Below, in pieces: positions 50,412 through 59,300 of a stretch of DNA of 64,000 nt. The notes beneath the pieces are model-generated. The model made no database searches. It had not been told where the DNA came from and saw nothing but the letters and a program-made list of their open reading frames with translations. The translations under genes and the position numbers were made by a program. Each line of letters begins with the position of its first letter. Within the stretch, counting starts at the first letter, position 1. This DNA comes from Roseibium sp. MMSF_3412. GTDB taxonomy: Bacteria > Pseudomonadota > Alphaproteobacteria > Rhizobiales > Stappiaceae. Where the stretch lies: assembly GCF_030733265.1 (NCBI RefSeq), contig NZ_JASHJI010000022.1, forward strand, positions 44,170-108,169. Reading direction: 5' to 3'.

Positions 50412-51986
50412 CTATTGAGATTCTTGGTTTCGTCTGGGGGCGGGAAAGGCGCCGGCAACGGATATCCGGGCGTAAAGCAGCAGCGCGGCAAGTGCAGCCC
50501 CAAACACAATCGGCGCAACAAAGATCGATAAAAGGCCGGTTGCGCCAAGCACCCCGCAACCGGCCCATAGCGCCAACAATGTCCGGCGCGCGCGCAAGGC
50601 GAGCTGATCGCGCCGGCTCGCCAGGGCCTTGAGCGCCGGAAAGGCTCCGATATCCTCGCAGTCGCTGACCGCGATGGGGCGGACCTCGTCATCGCGTTCC
50701 GGAACGGAGGGTGCGGCCTCGAAGAGTTCCAGCGCCTGTCTGTCCGCCGACAGGGAAAGAACAAGGCATTCACCGGGTTCGAACAGGCGCAACGACGTAT
50801 CTGCAGCCGTTTCTCCGGGGACGGCATCCGCCGGTGTTTTCATGCCGAGCATGTCCGCCAGCGCTTGCCTCGTTTTCAGGCTGTCATTGGTGTGAAGCCA
50901 TGGTTCCAGGCCTTCGTTGCGCAGGGCCCGGCCGGCAACCCCGGCATCCTGACGAAGAGTTCCCTCAAGGCCCAGCACACCGACGACCCGTCCCCCGACA
51001 GCAACGCGCAGCACGGTCTTGCCGTCCGCTTCCAGCGAACGCGCGATCGCATCGGCGGTAAAGCTGTCGATCTGGAGCCGCTTCAGCAGATCTGGGGTTC
51101 CAAGGACGACTGTCTGGCCACCCAAAAGAGCGACGGCCCCAAGACCGGGTTCCGGTTCATACCTGTCCGGTGTTCTGAGTGCGACGCGCCATTGCACGGC
51201 GAGTTGCCGCAAGGCGTGTGCGACCGGGTGGGTGGCGTGTGCTTCCGCCGATGCGGCCACTGCAAGCAGGGTCCTGGGCTCGTTGTTGAAGGCCATGACG
51301 TTGCTGACCATCAGATCAGGTCCGGACATGATGGCGGCCTTGTCGACCAGGATATGCCGGGCTCGTGTGACCGCTGGGAAGGCGCCGGGGGCCAGGTCTC
51401 GGGCGCCGGCCGCCGCCGCCGCACGATAAAACACCCTGTCCGCGAAAGCGTTGATCCCATCGAAGAGACAGGGCCAGGAAAGCAAAAGAGCCGTAGCGAA
51501 GGCGATTGGAAAGACAGCCGGGTCAAGGGCCAGCCAGAGCGAGCCGGTGCCGGCAGCGAGCCCGACGGAGCCGGCCGCTTCCGGCAGGCCGCTTCTGTCG
51601 CCCCGCGCCGGCAGGAGGGCGATGCCTGCCGAGCGCTGGATCATGAGACATGCACCTGCAACTGCGGGGATGGCGGCTTCATGCATGTGCAGATCGGTTA
51701 CGGCCGGCAAAACGGCTGCCAGCAAAAGGAGAAACAGGCTCAATCCGCTTGTGAGGAGCGTCATGGGCCGCCCGGCCGGTTCGGTGAGCCGGGAGCTGAG
51801 CGCCAGAAACGCAAAGATCGCGGAAAACATGCTGAACACCGGCGCTGAATAGTCGCCGAACATCCTCAACGGGTCTGCAGGGGGGGTATCGACCCATCCG
51901 GCGGTCAGAATGGCGCAAATCATGAGACCGAGGGACGCGCACATGAATGCGCACCAAATTATTGCATGTAAGGGCATTGTCGGCAT
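50412..51986 (-). CDS. P-type ATPase-like membrane protein lacking catalytic motifs
   Basis: A 524-residue membrane protein that aligns by eye to heavy-metal P1B ATPases but appears inactive. Three N-terminal membrane segments are followed by a helix with SWPC (171-173; P1B has CPC), then VDKAAIMS at D215 in place of DKTGTLT, an HP motif at 253-254, a nucleotide-domain stretch GLGAVALLGGQTVVLGTPDL, and TNDS at 366-369 in place of TGDN. The GDGxND hinge and the TGES actuator domain are missing. Two C-terminal membrane segments close the protein. The start at 51986 is uncertain; the open frame continues to 52106. It follows the dehydratase gene on the same strand. I do not know its role. Confidence 0.75.
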   Translation of the reverse strand: MPTMPLHAIIWCAFMCASLGLMICAILTAGWVDTPPADPLRMFGDYSAPVFSMFSAIFAFLALSSRLTEPAGRPMTLLTSGLSLFLLLLAAVLPAVTDLHMHEAAIPAVAGACLMIQRSAGIALLPARGDRSGLPEAAGSVGLAAGTGSLWLALDPAVFPIAFATALLLSWPCLFDGINAFADRVFYRAAAAAGARDLAPGAFPAVTRARHILVDKAAIMSGPDLMVSNVMAFNNEPRTLLAVAASAEAHATHPVAHALRQLAVQWRVALRTPDRYEPEPGLGAVALLGGQTVVLGTPDLLKRLQIDSFTADAIARSLEADGKTVLRVAVGGRVVGVLGLEGTLRQDAGVAGRALRNEGLEPWLHTNDSLKTRQALADMLGMKTPADAVPGETAADTSLRLFEPGECLVLSLSADRQALELFEAAPSVPERDDEVRPIAVSDCEDIGAFPALKALASRRDQLALRARRTLLALWAGCGVLGATGLLSIFVAPIVFGAALAALLLYARISVAGAFPAPRRNQESQ

Positions 51987-52216
51987 TGTTTGCGGCTTTC
52001 GAAACCTGTGTCGTTGTGCATGTTTCGGGGACGCGTCCGACGGTTCCTTCCGTCGGTTTCCCCGGGGCAGTGCTTCAAGCATGTGAAAGCCGGGCAGCGC
52101 AGGCAATGTCTGCGAGCCGGTGCGAACGCTCGGGCCGCGCGGGATTGCTCAATTATTGGTCATTATTGCCGAGGATTTGTGCGCAACCGCTCTTGCCAAC
52201 AAATTGAACCTTAGGG

Positions 52217-52346
52217 AATATGCGGCTCATTACGAAGTAGAGCGTTAACAATTTTAAGGCTCAATATAGAAATATTTTCTCGGAATGAGAGTGTTTTAAA
52301 CAAGTGGGTAGCAGGGAGAGCTTTTCAGCTCTCCCTGTTTTCTTTT
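52217..52346 (+). ncRNA. Candidate small RNA in the 630-bp gap upstream of the P-type-like gene
   Basis: The gap at 51987-52616 has no supportable protein gene. On the plus strand it contains an excellent terminator at 52312-52346, although no plus-strand gene lies upstream. A promoter-like TTAACA and AT-rich stretch near 52240-52275 would give a transcript of roughly 60-130 nt. The start given here is a guess. No RNA family was recognised. Confidence 0.35.
52312..52346 (+). terminator. Strong orphan intrinsic terminator
   Basis: CAGGGAGAGC-TTTTCA-GCTCTCCCTG is a perfect 10-bp stem followed by TTTTCTTTT. Confidence 0.9.
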
Positions 52347-52616
52347 GGTAAAGAAAAATGCGCACTACATTTTCAGAAAATGGAATAGAGAGCGCGAAGA
52401 AAGCTCCGGCAAAGATGTTTCGCCCTGACTAGACTTCAGGAGGGGAGCATCCTGGGCAGATTTTGCCCTTGCCGGACTCGATTGTGGTTATCTCGATCAT
52501 GGCGTCCGGGAATCGGCGCGGCAGATCGAGTCAAGTTCGAGAGGTACAAAAACCAACAGAATCGTTCCAGCACCAGGCCAGTCCGCAGTCAGCTGATGCA
52601 GCGCGCCCTGCGCCGT

Positions 52617-54338
52617 TCAGCTTGTCTCCAGATTGGCGCGGGACAAAAGCTCCATCGATGGCATGAGATCAAGAAGCTCTCTTGTATAGGGATGCTGCGG
52701 CCGTTCGAAAAGGTCGTCGCAATCGGACACCTCGCAAAGCTCACCGTTGCGCATAACGCCGATCCGGTTGCACATCTGCCTGATCACGGCGAGGTCGTGG
52801 CTGATAAACAGCATCGTGAGGCCGAGTTCTTCCTGAAGATCTTTCAGAAGATTGAGAATCTGTGCCTGGATGGAAACATCGAGTGCCGAGGTGGGTTCGT
52901 CGCAGATCAGGAAGCGCGGCCGCGTTGCCAGTGCGCGTGCGATCGATATCCGCTGCCGTTGTCCGCCCGAAAACTCGTGCGGGAATTTTTGCCCCGCCTG
53001 GGCTCCCAGGCCGACGTGATCAAGCAGGTCGTCGACGATCTGCCGGACCTCGGCATTGCCGGACGCCAGCTTGTGAAACTTGATTGGCTCCGCGATGATG
53101 TCCCGAACCCGCATCCGCGCGTTGAGCGAGGAATAGGGATCCTGGAAAATCATCTGCATCTGCCGCCGCATCGCGAGGACATCCTTGCGGTTCTTGAGCG
53201 ACGTCAGCTCTGTCTTGCCGAACAGGATCGACCCGCCCGTCGGGTCATAAAGGCCCGTGATCAGGCGCGCGATCGTCGATTTGCCTGATCCGCTTTCGCC
53301 GACAAGACCGAAGGTTTCCCCCTGCTGGATGTCGAAGCTGACCTTCTTGACCGCCTGGAAGTACTTTCTCCGGGACGGGAAAACGCTGCCGCGAACCTCG
53401 AAACGCATGTCCAGATCGCGAATCTGGACGAGAGGACCCGAGATCTTCTCGTAGTCCCGGGACTTGCCCAGCCAGTGCGTGGAGATGTCGATGTGTTTCT
53501 GGGGCGTGCCCGCCTTTTCGATGTAGTTGACGACCGGAAAGCGTTCCACTTTCACATCTGGCCGTGGCACGGCGGATATCAGGCTCTGCGTATAGGGGTG
53601 TTGCGGTGCGCCGAGCACCTGCGTTGTTTCCCCGTACTCGACAAGGTCGCCATGATACATGACGGCGACGTGGTCGGTAATGTCGGCTATGACCCCCATG
53701 TCGTGGGTGATCACCAGCATCGCGACGTTGCGCTCCTCGCAGAGTTTTTTCATCAACTCGAGGATCTGGGCCTGGATCGAGACGTCAAGCGCGGTGGTCG
53801 GCTCGTCCGCAATGACGAGTTCGGGTTCAGCGCATAGGGCAAGCGCGATCACAACACGTTGCCGCATCCCGCCCGAAAACTGGTGCGGATACTGTTTGAT
53901 GCGTTCTCCCGGATTGGGAATGCCGACCGCGTCGATCAGTTCGACGGCGCGTTTCTGTGCATCCTTGGCAGACAGCGGCAGGTGGGTGCGGATCGTCTCC
54001 ACAAGCTGGGACTCCACCGTCTGCAACGGATCGAGCGACGTCAGCGGATCCTGAAAGATCATGCCGATCTTGCGCCCGCGCAGCAGCCGTTTTTCCTTGT
54101 AAGGCAGGTTGTCGATGCGTTTCCCGTGAAGGAAAACCTCTCCGCCGGCGATGCGGCCCGGTTCCTGCAAGAGACCGATGACGGCATTGCCGACCGTCGA
54201 CTTGCCTGCGCCCGACTCCCCGACAACACCGAGGATCTTGCCGGCATCAACGCTCATGTCGACATCGTCGACGGCAACGAACACGGATTTTCTTCCCGGG
54301 AATTCGACCGTGAGGTCTTTGATATCCAGAACGTTCAT
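52617..54338 (-). CDS. Peptide-type ABC transporter, dual ATP-binding protein
   Basis: A 573-residue fusion of two ABC ATPases of the DppD/DppF type. The first has Walker A GESGAGKST near residue 40 and signature FSGGMRQRVVIAL; the second has GESGSGKST near 360 and FSGGQRQRISIARAL. Each half has a Walker B of the form IADEPTTALD or ICDEPTSALD. The linker near 280 contains the conserved oligopeptide-transporter segment. It is the last gene of an operon with two permeases and a binding protein; the likely cargo is peptides or related compounds. Confidence 0.93.
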   Translation of the reverse strand: MNVLDIKDLTVEFPGRKSVFVAVDDVDMSVDAGKILGVVGESGAGKSTVGNAVIGLLQEPGRIAGGEVFLHGKRIDNLPYKEKRLLRGRKIGMIFQDPLTSLDPLQTVESQLVETIRTHLPLSAKDAQKRAVELIDAVGIPNPGERIKQYPHQFSGGMRQRVVIALALCAEPELVIADEPTTALDVSIQAQILELMKKLCEERNVAMLVITHDMGVIADITDHVAVMYHGDLVEYGETTQVLGAPQHPYTQSLISAVPRPDVKVERFPVVNYIEKAGTPQKHIDISTHWLGKSRDYEKISGPLVQIRDLDMRFEVRGSVFPSRRKYFQAVKKVSFDIQQGETFGLVGESGSGKSTIARLITGLYDPTGGSILFGKTELTSLKNRKDVLAMRRQMQMIFQDPYSSLNARMRVRDIIAEPIKFHKLASGNAEVRQIVDDLLDHVGLGAQAGQKFPHEFSGGQRQRISIARALATRPRFLICDEPTSALDVSIQAQILNLLKDLQEELGLTMLFISHDLAVIRQMCNRIGVMRNGELCEVSDCDDLFERPQHPYTRELLDLMPSMELLSRANLETS

Positions 54339-54345
54339 GGCGCCC

Positions 54346-55323
54346 TCACCGCAGTTTCGGGTTGAGGGCGTCGCGAAGCCAGTCGCCCAACAGGTTGACG
54401 TTCAGGACCAGGAGCGCGAGCGCCAGCCCGGGAAAGATCGCGATCCACCATTCGCCGGAATAGAGGAAATCGTTTCCGATCGCGATCAGTGTTCCCAGTG
54501 AAGGCTGCGTTGGTGGCATGCCAACCCCGAGGAACGAGAGCGTGGCTTCGGTGACGATGGCGAGTGCGAGGTTGATCGTCGCGATCACCATGACCGGCCC
54601 CATCACGTTCGGCAGGATATGGCGCACCATGATGATGACTGAGGGGATACCGATGACGCGCGCCGCCTGAACATATTCCTTGTTCTTCTCCACCATCGTG
54701 GAGCCGCGCACCGTGCGCGCATACTGAACCCAGAACGACAGCGCCAGCGACACGATCAGAATGTAGAAGGCGAAAAATTCGCGATCGACGCCGCCGAAGA
54801 TCCCGGCGGCGATGCCATCGATCAGGAGCGCGATAAGGATCGCCGGAAACGTCAGCTGCACATCGGCAACGCGCATGATGAAGGAATCGACGCGCCCACC
54901 CATGTAGCCGGCAACAAGGCCGAGCGATATGCCCAGAACGGCGGCCGCGATGACCGAACAGAACCCGATGATCAGAGAGATCCGCATCCCGTAGAAGATA
55001 CCCGAGAGCAGGTCCCTTCCCTGGTCATCCGTGCCCAGAATGAACCGGGGATCGGAATATTCCTGCCAGATGGGCGGGACGCGGGCGTCGAGGATCGAAA
55101 TCGTCGCCAGGTCGAACGGATTGTGCGGCGCGACCCAGGGTGCCAGAAACGACAGCAGGAACAGGATCAGCGTGGCGACGGCTGCAACAACGGTGATCTT
55201 TGAGCGCAGGAACGAATGGAACAGGTCGCTGTCCAGAATTCGCGCGACACGGCCTGCCGCGGGCTGTTCGCTCGACCGGTCCTGAACGGCGGCTGTTACT
55301 TCTTCGTTGGAGACATAAGGCAT
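54346..55323 (-). CDS. Peptide-type ABC transporter, permease (DppC-like)
   Basis: A 325-residue inner-membrane permease of the DppC/OppC type, with an N-terminal cytoplasmic segment, then LILFLLSFLAPWVAPHNPFD and the OppC-like GTDDQGRDLLSGIFYGMRIS. The EAA loop is in YVQAARVIGIPSVIIMVRHI. The ATG at 55323 has a G-rich ribosome-binding site; the frame open to 55407 is discarded. It is seven bases from the ATPase gene. Confidence 0.94.
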   Translation of the reverse strand: MPYVSNEEVTAAVQDRSSEQPAAGRVARILDSDLFHSFLRSKITVVAAVATLILFLLSFLAPWVAPHNPFDLATISILDARVPPIWQEYSDPRFILGTDDQGRDLLSGIFYGMRISLIIGFCSVIAAAVLGISLGLVAGYMGGRVDSFIMRVADVQLTFPAILIALLIDGIAAGIFGGVDREFFAFYILIVSLALSFWVQYARTVRGSTMVEKNKEYVQAARVIGIPSVIIMVRHILPNVMGPVMVIATINLALAIVTEATLSFLGVGMPPTQPSLGTLIAIGNDFLYSGEWWIAIFPGLALALLVLNVNLLGDWLRDALNPKLR

Positions 55324-55336
55324 TCGAAGTGCCCCC

Positions 55337-56311
55337 TTACGGCCGTCCGACCCGCAGGCGCGGATCGATATAGAAGTAGAGAATGTCCACGATGAAATTG
55401 ATCGCAACGAACAGGAATGCGGTCAACAGCAGGTAGGCGGACATGATCGGGATGTCGACATTCTGAACCGCCTGCAGGAACAGGAGGCCCATGCCGGGCC
55501 AGTTGAAGACCGTCTCGGTAATCGTGGCGAATGCGATGATGGCACCAAGCTGGAGACCGGTAATCGTGATCACGGGCACAAGCGTGTTTTTCAGGGCATG
55601 GCGGAAGTGGACAAGGCGGTCCGGCAGTCCGCGCGCACGGGCGAACTTGATGTAGTCCGTCCGGATGACCTCCAGCATCTCCGCGCGGATCAGCCTCATG
55701 ATCAGTGTCATCTGGTAAAGCCCGAGCGTGATCGAGGGAAGGATCAGGGCCTTCAGCCCGGATGCGGTCAGAAACCCGGTGGTCCACCATGACCCGATCT
55801 GCACGGTGTCGCCGCGCCCGAAACTCGGGAGCCATTGCAGCGTGACGGAGAACAGGAAGATGAGCAGAATTCCGATGAAGAAAGTCGGCAGCGAAATCCC
55901 GACAAGCGACACGGACAGGAACAGCTTGGAAATCGGGGATTCCCGATTGAGCCCGGCATAAATTCCCATTGGAATGCCGACGACCAGCGCAAACAGTGCG
56001 GAGGTCAGACTGAGTTCCAGCGTTGCCGGGATGCGTTTGGCAAAGAGCTCGGAGACAGGCTGGCGGAACTGGTAGGATGTGCCGAAATCGAATTGCGCGG
56101 CCTTGGTCACGAACCGCAGAAACTGGACGGGGATCGGATCGTTCAACCCGAGCCGCTCGCGCAGCGCTTCGCGTTCTTCGATCGATGTTTCGATCCCGAC
56201 CATCTGATTGATAGGATCACCCACAAAACGGAACATGGTGAAGGCGAGCAGGGCCACCACCAGCATGACAATCAACGCCTGGATCAGGCGGCGCGTCGCA
56301 AAACCAATCAT
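55337..56311 (-). CDS. Peptide-type ABC transporter, permease (DppB-like)
   Basis: A 324-residue permease of the DppB/OppB type with about six transmembrane segments. It starts IGFATRRLIQALIVMLVVAL, contains the conserved FRFVGDP...ERLGLNDPIPVQF, and has the EAA loop RADYIKFARARGLPDRLV-like segment (actual RTDYIKFARARGLPDRLV). It is 13 bases upstream of the DppC-like gene and 73 bp after the binding-protein gene, separated by a hairpin. Confidence 0.94.
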   Translation of the reverse strand: MIGFATRRLIQALIVMLVVALLAFTMFRFVGDPINQMVGIETSIEEREALRERLGLNDPIPVQFLRFVTKAAQFDFGTSYQFRQPVSELFAKRIPATLELSLTSALFALVVGIPMGIYAGLNRESPISKLFLSVSLVGISLPTFFIGILLIFLFSVTLQWLPSFGRGDTVQIGSWWTTGFLTASGLKALILPSITLGLYQMTLIMRLIRAEMLEVIRTDYIKFARARGLPDRLVHFRHALKNTLVPVITITGLQLGAIIAFATITETVFNWPGMGLLFLQAVQNVDIPIMSAYLLLTAFLFVAINFIVDILYFYIDPRLRVGRP

Positions 56312-56336
56312 TTCGGCTCTTTAGGGTCTGGCATGA

Positions 56337-56365
56337 AAATACGCTCCCGGCGTCGCCGGGAGCGT
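56337..56365 (-). terminator. Hairpin between the binding-protein and permease genes
   Basis: ACGCTCCCGGC-GTC-GCCGGGAGCGT is an 11-bp stem with ATTTTC after it on the minus strand. It should partly terminate or stabilise the binding-protein message and lower expression of the downstream membrane genes. Confidence 0.75.
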
Positions 56366-56384
56366 TGAGCACTTGAGGCTGAGA

Positions 56385-57965
56385 TCAGTTCTTGTTGATG
56401 AAGCGGAACTTGAACTGATTGTCGGCGCGCTGAACAAGCTCGACATTATCCGCAACGCCCCAGGCAAGGCCCTGCTGGTGAAGCGGAATGTAATAGGCAT
56501 TGTCATGGCTGATCTTGAAGGCTTCGGCGATCAGGCCATCACGCTTTTCCGGATCGATTTCCGTCAGCACCTTGCCGGTCAGTTCGTCGATCTTGTCGTC
56601 GCAGAAACCGCCGAGGTTGAACGGCGAGCCTTCGCCGGCGTCGGTACGGCAGTTCATCAGGTTCGACAGAACGTTCCAGCTGTCCAGGGAGCCGGGGGTC
56701 CAGCCAAGCAGGTAGAACGACGTATCAAAGCCGCCCGAGGCAAGAACCTTTGCAAAATACTTTGCCTTGGGCTGTGCGTTGAGGTCTACCTTCACACCGA
56801 CGCGCGCGAGCATCGCCGCAACGGCCTGGCAGATGGACTCGTCGTTGACATAGCGGTCGTTCGGGCAGTCCATGCCGACAGTGAACCCATCCGGATACCC
56901 GGCCTCGGTCAGCAATTTCTTCGCGTTTTCCGGATCATAGGCATACCGCTCGAACTCGCTCGACTTTGAGAACAGGAACGGCGAGATCATGATGGCCGAC
57001 GGCGTCGCGAGATCGCGCATGACCTTGTTCTTGATCGCCTCGATATCGATCGCCTGATAGAACGCCTTGCGTACCTTTTCGTCTTTGAAGGGGTTCTTGC
57101 CCTTCACGTCCGAATAAAGCAGTTCGTCGCGCATCTGATCCATTCCAAGGAAGATCGTCCGCAGTTCCGGACCCGTCAGGGCAACCGTGCCGGAATTGTC
57201 ATTGATGCGCTTGATGTCCTGAACGGGGATTGGATAGACCATGTCCAGTTCACCGGACAGAAGTGCCGCGACGCGGGTCGCATCCGACGGTATGGGCGTG
57301 AACTCGACCGTATCGACATTGTGCTTGGCCTCGTCCCACCAGCCGTCGTTTTTCTCGTAGACGGTCTTCACGCCGGCTTCGTGGCTGACGATCTTGAACG
57401 GTCCGGTGCCGTTGGCATTCAAGGACGCATAGTTGGGCGTGGTATCGGATGCGGAGGTCACCTTGACCGCACCGTTCTCCGTCGTCCAGTCCTTGTCCAT
57501 GATGTAGAACGTGTCCCACTCGTAGTGCAGGATCGGGTTCGGGCCGGTCAGGACAATGTCGACCGTGTGGTCGTCAACGATTTCGACCTTTGCGTCGGCC
57601 GGAACGCGTGTCGTGAGGTCGGAACCCTCGGAGCGCACGCGTTCGATCGAGAAGGCGACGTCTTCCGCTGTAAAGTCATTGCCGTTGTGGAACTTGACGC
57701 CTTTGCGGAGATAGAAGCGCCAGCGGTTCGGATCAACGATCTCCCAGCGCTCCGCGAGCGCGGGCTCGATCGCAAGGTCCGCGCCACGTCTTGTCAGCCC
57801 CTCATAGGTGTTGCCAAGCGACGACAGCGTGAAGGTCTCGTTCAGGCTGTAGGGATCAAGGCCGTTCAGGCTTCCCTGAAAGGCAAACTTGAATGTTTCC
57901 GCCTGAGCAGCACTACCTGTTCCTGCTGCAAGAAGCGCAGCGAAAATCAGAGTTTTCTTGTTCAT
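56385..57965 (-). CDS. Peptide-type ABC transporter, substrate-binding protein
   Basis: A 526-residue family 5 extracellular solute-binding protein. The signal peptide is MNKKTLIFAALLAAGTGSA with cleavage near AQAET. The mature part has the SBP5 pattern: FTLSSLGNTYEGLTRR, LAERWEIVDPNRWRFYLRKG and KFHNGNDFTAEDVAFSIERV. The ATG at 57965 has GAGGGG upstream, so the open frame to 58142 is discarded. It is followed by the permeases and ATPase, and preceded on the same strand by an ArgE-like gene 134 bp away. Confidence 0.93.
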   Translation of the reverse strand: MNKKTLIFAALLAAGTGSAAQAETFKFAFQGSLNGLDPYSLNETFTLSSLGNTYEGLTRRGADLAIEPALAERWEIVDPNRWRFYLRKGVKFHNGNDFTAEDVAFSIERVRSEGSDLTTRVPADAKVEIVDDHTVDIVLTGPNPILHYEWDTFYIMDKDWTTENGAVKVTSASDTTPNYASLNANGTGPFKIVSHEAGVKTVYEKNDGWWDEAKHNVDTVEFTPIPSDATRVAALLSGELDMVYPIPVQDIKRINDNSGTVALTGPELRTIFLGMDQMRDELLYSDVKGKNPFKDEKVRKAFYQAIDIEAIKNKVMRDLATPSAIMISPFLFSKSSEFERYAYDPENAKKLLTEAGYPDGFTVGMDCPNDRYVNDESICQAVAAMLARVGVKVDLNAQPKAKYFAKVLASGGFDTSFYLLGWTPGSLDSWNVLSNLMNCRTDAGEGSPFNLGGFCDDKIDELTGKVLTEIDPEKRDGLIAEAFKISHDNAYYIPLHQQGLAWGVADNVELVQRADNQFKFRFINKN

Positions 57966-58099
57966 TTTCCCCTCGTTGGTTCCGGTTCCCGGAATGACGT
58001 CGCAACAGCGGTCGCGATTTGATGGAGTGGTGCGACCGTCCGTCCGTCGGCAACTATGACATTGTAAGTGACCGTGTTCAAACCCGCTCGCGCCTGTTT

Positions 58100-59257
58100 T
58101 TACGATAAACGTCCAATCAGCCGGTCCAAAAATGCGGCGCATCGGTCCAATTCCACAAGTTCTATGAATTCATCTGCTTGGTGGGCCTGATCGATCGACC
58201 CCGGGCCGCACACGACCGTTGAAACACCGTGCTCCTGAAAGATGCCGCCTTCGGTCGCGTAGACAACGACGTGGCGGGCATTGTCGCCGGTCAGGCCGCG
58301 GGCTTCGGTTTCAGCCAGTCCATCCGCTTCTTCGGAGAGACCGGGAACGTAAGCCAGTTCCTCGACCTCGATGCCGCAATCCCCGGAGATAGCCTGCATG
58401 TCGGGCAGCACCTGGCTATCGATGAAGGTCCGGTATGCCTCCAGCCAGGCCTCTTTGCTGTCCCCGGGCAAGAGCCGGAAATCCGTTATGAATTCGCAGT
58501 GTTGCGCCGTGATGTTGTGGGCCTCGCCGCCCTTGATGACACCGCTGTGCAGGGTCGTGTAGGGAGGCTCGAATGCGTTGTCCGGGTCCGCCTTCGCCTT
58601 GTTGTCCGCGGTTTGCGCGTCAAGCCAGGAAATGAGTTTGGCTGCGGCGGAGATTGCCGACACACCCCGGTGCAGCTGGCTGGAATGTGCCGGGTGCCCC
58701 GTGATCGTGGTCTTGTAGACGGCAATTCCCTTGTGTGCGGTGACGACTTTCATGTTCGTCGGTTCGCCAACGATCGCAAAGCTTGGGCGGGGGCCTTTGG
58801 CGAGCATATCCCTGACGAGCGGCGGCGCGCCGAAACAGCCCACTTCTTCGTCGTAGGAAAGCGCGATGTGAATGGGCCGCTGAAGATCCGCTGCTATGAA
58901 ATCGGGGACCTTGGCCAGCACGGTCGCCGCAAATCCCTTCATGTCTGCAGAGCCGCGGCCATAAAGTTTTCCATTCGAAACCCAGGAGGCAAACGGGTCC
59001 TGGGACCAGGCCTGACCTTTAACGGGAACCACGTCCGTGTGTGCGGACAGAACAACGCCGCCGTCTTCCGAAGGGCCGATATGCGCATGCAGTGCGGCCT
59101 TTGTGCCGGTCTCGTCCGGAACGCGAATGCTGGTGACGCCGTATTCGGCCAGATAGGTTTCCACGAACGTGATGAGGTCCAGGTTGCTCCGGTCCGATAC
59201 GGTATTGAAGGAGATCAGTTTCTCCAGCATTTCCCGCGGCGTGTAACGTTTGCTCAC
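58100..59257 (-). CDS. argE: Acetylornithine deacetylase / M20-family deacylase
   Basis: A 385-residue metallo-hydrolase of the M20 family, most like acetylornithine deacetylases of Rhizobiales. The metal His in LSAHTDVVPV, the bridging Asp in GRGSADMKGF and the catalytic EE in SYDEEVGCFG are present. The start is GTG at 59257, with AGGAGA upstream. Because it heads a peptide-transport operon, the true substrate may be an N-acylated amino acid or peptide rather than acetylornithine. It is 43 bp downstream of the ferredoxin-cyclase gene, same strand. Confidence 0.82.
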   Translation of the reverse strand: MSKRYTPREMLEKLISFNTVSDRSNLDLITFVETYLAEYGVTSIRVPDETGTKAALHAHIGPSEDGGVVLSAHTDVVPVKGQAWSQDPFASWVSNGKLYGRGSADMKGFAATVLAKVPDFIAADLQRPIHIALSYDEEVGCFGAPPLVRDMLAKGPRPSFAIVGEPTNMKVVTAHKGIAVYKTTITGHPAHSSQLHRGVSAISAAAKLISWLDAQTADNKAKADPDNAFEPPYTTLHSGVIKGGEAHNITAQHCEFITDFRLLPGDSKEAWLEAYRTFIDSQVLPDMQAISGDCGIEVEELAYVPGLSEEADGLAETEARGLTGDNARHVVVYATEGGIFQEHGVSTVVCGPGSIDQAHQADEFIELVELDRCAAFLDRLIGRLS

Positions 59258-59300
59258 AAATTCTCCTGTGCCCGATGAAACACGTGTATGTGTGTGTGAC

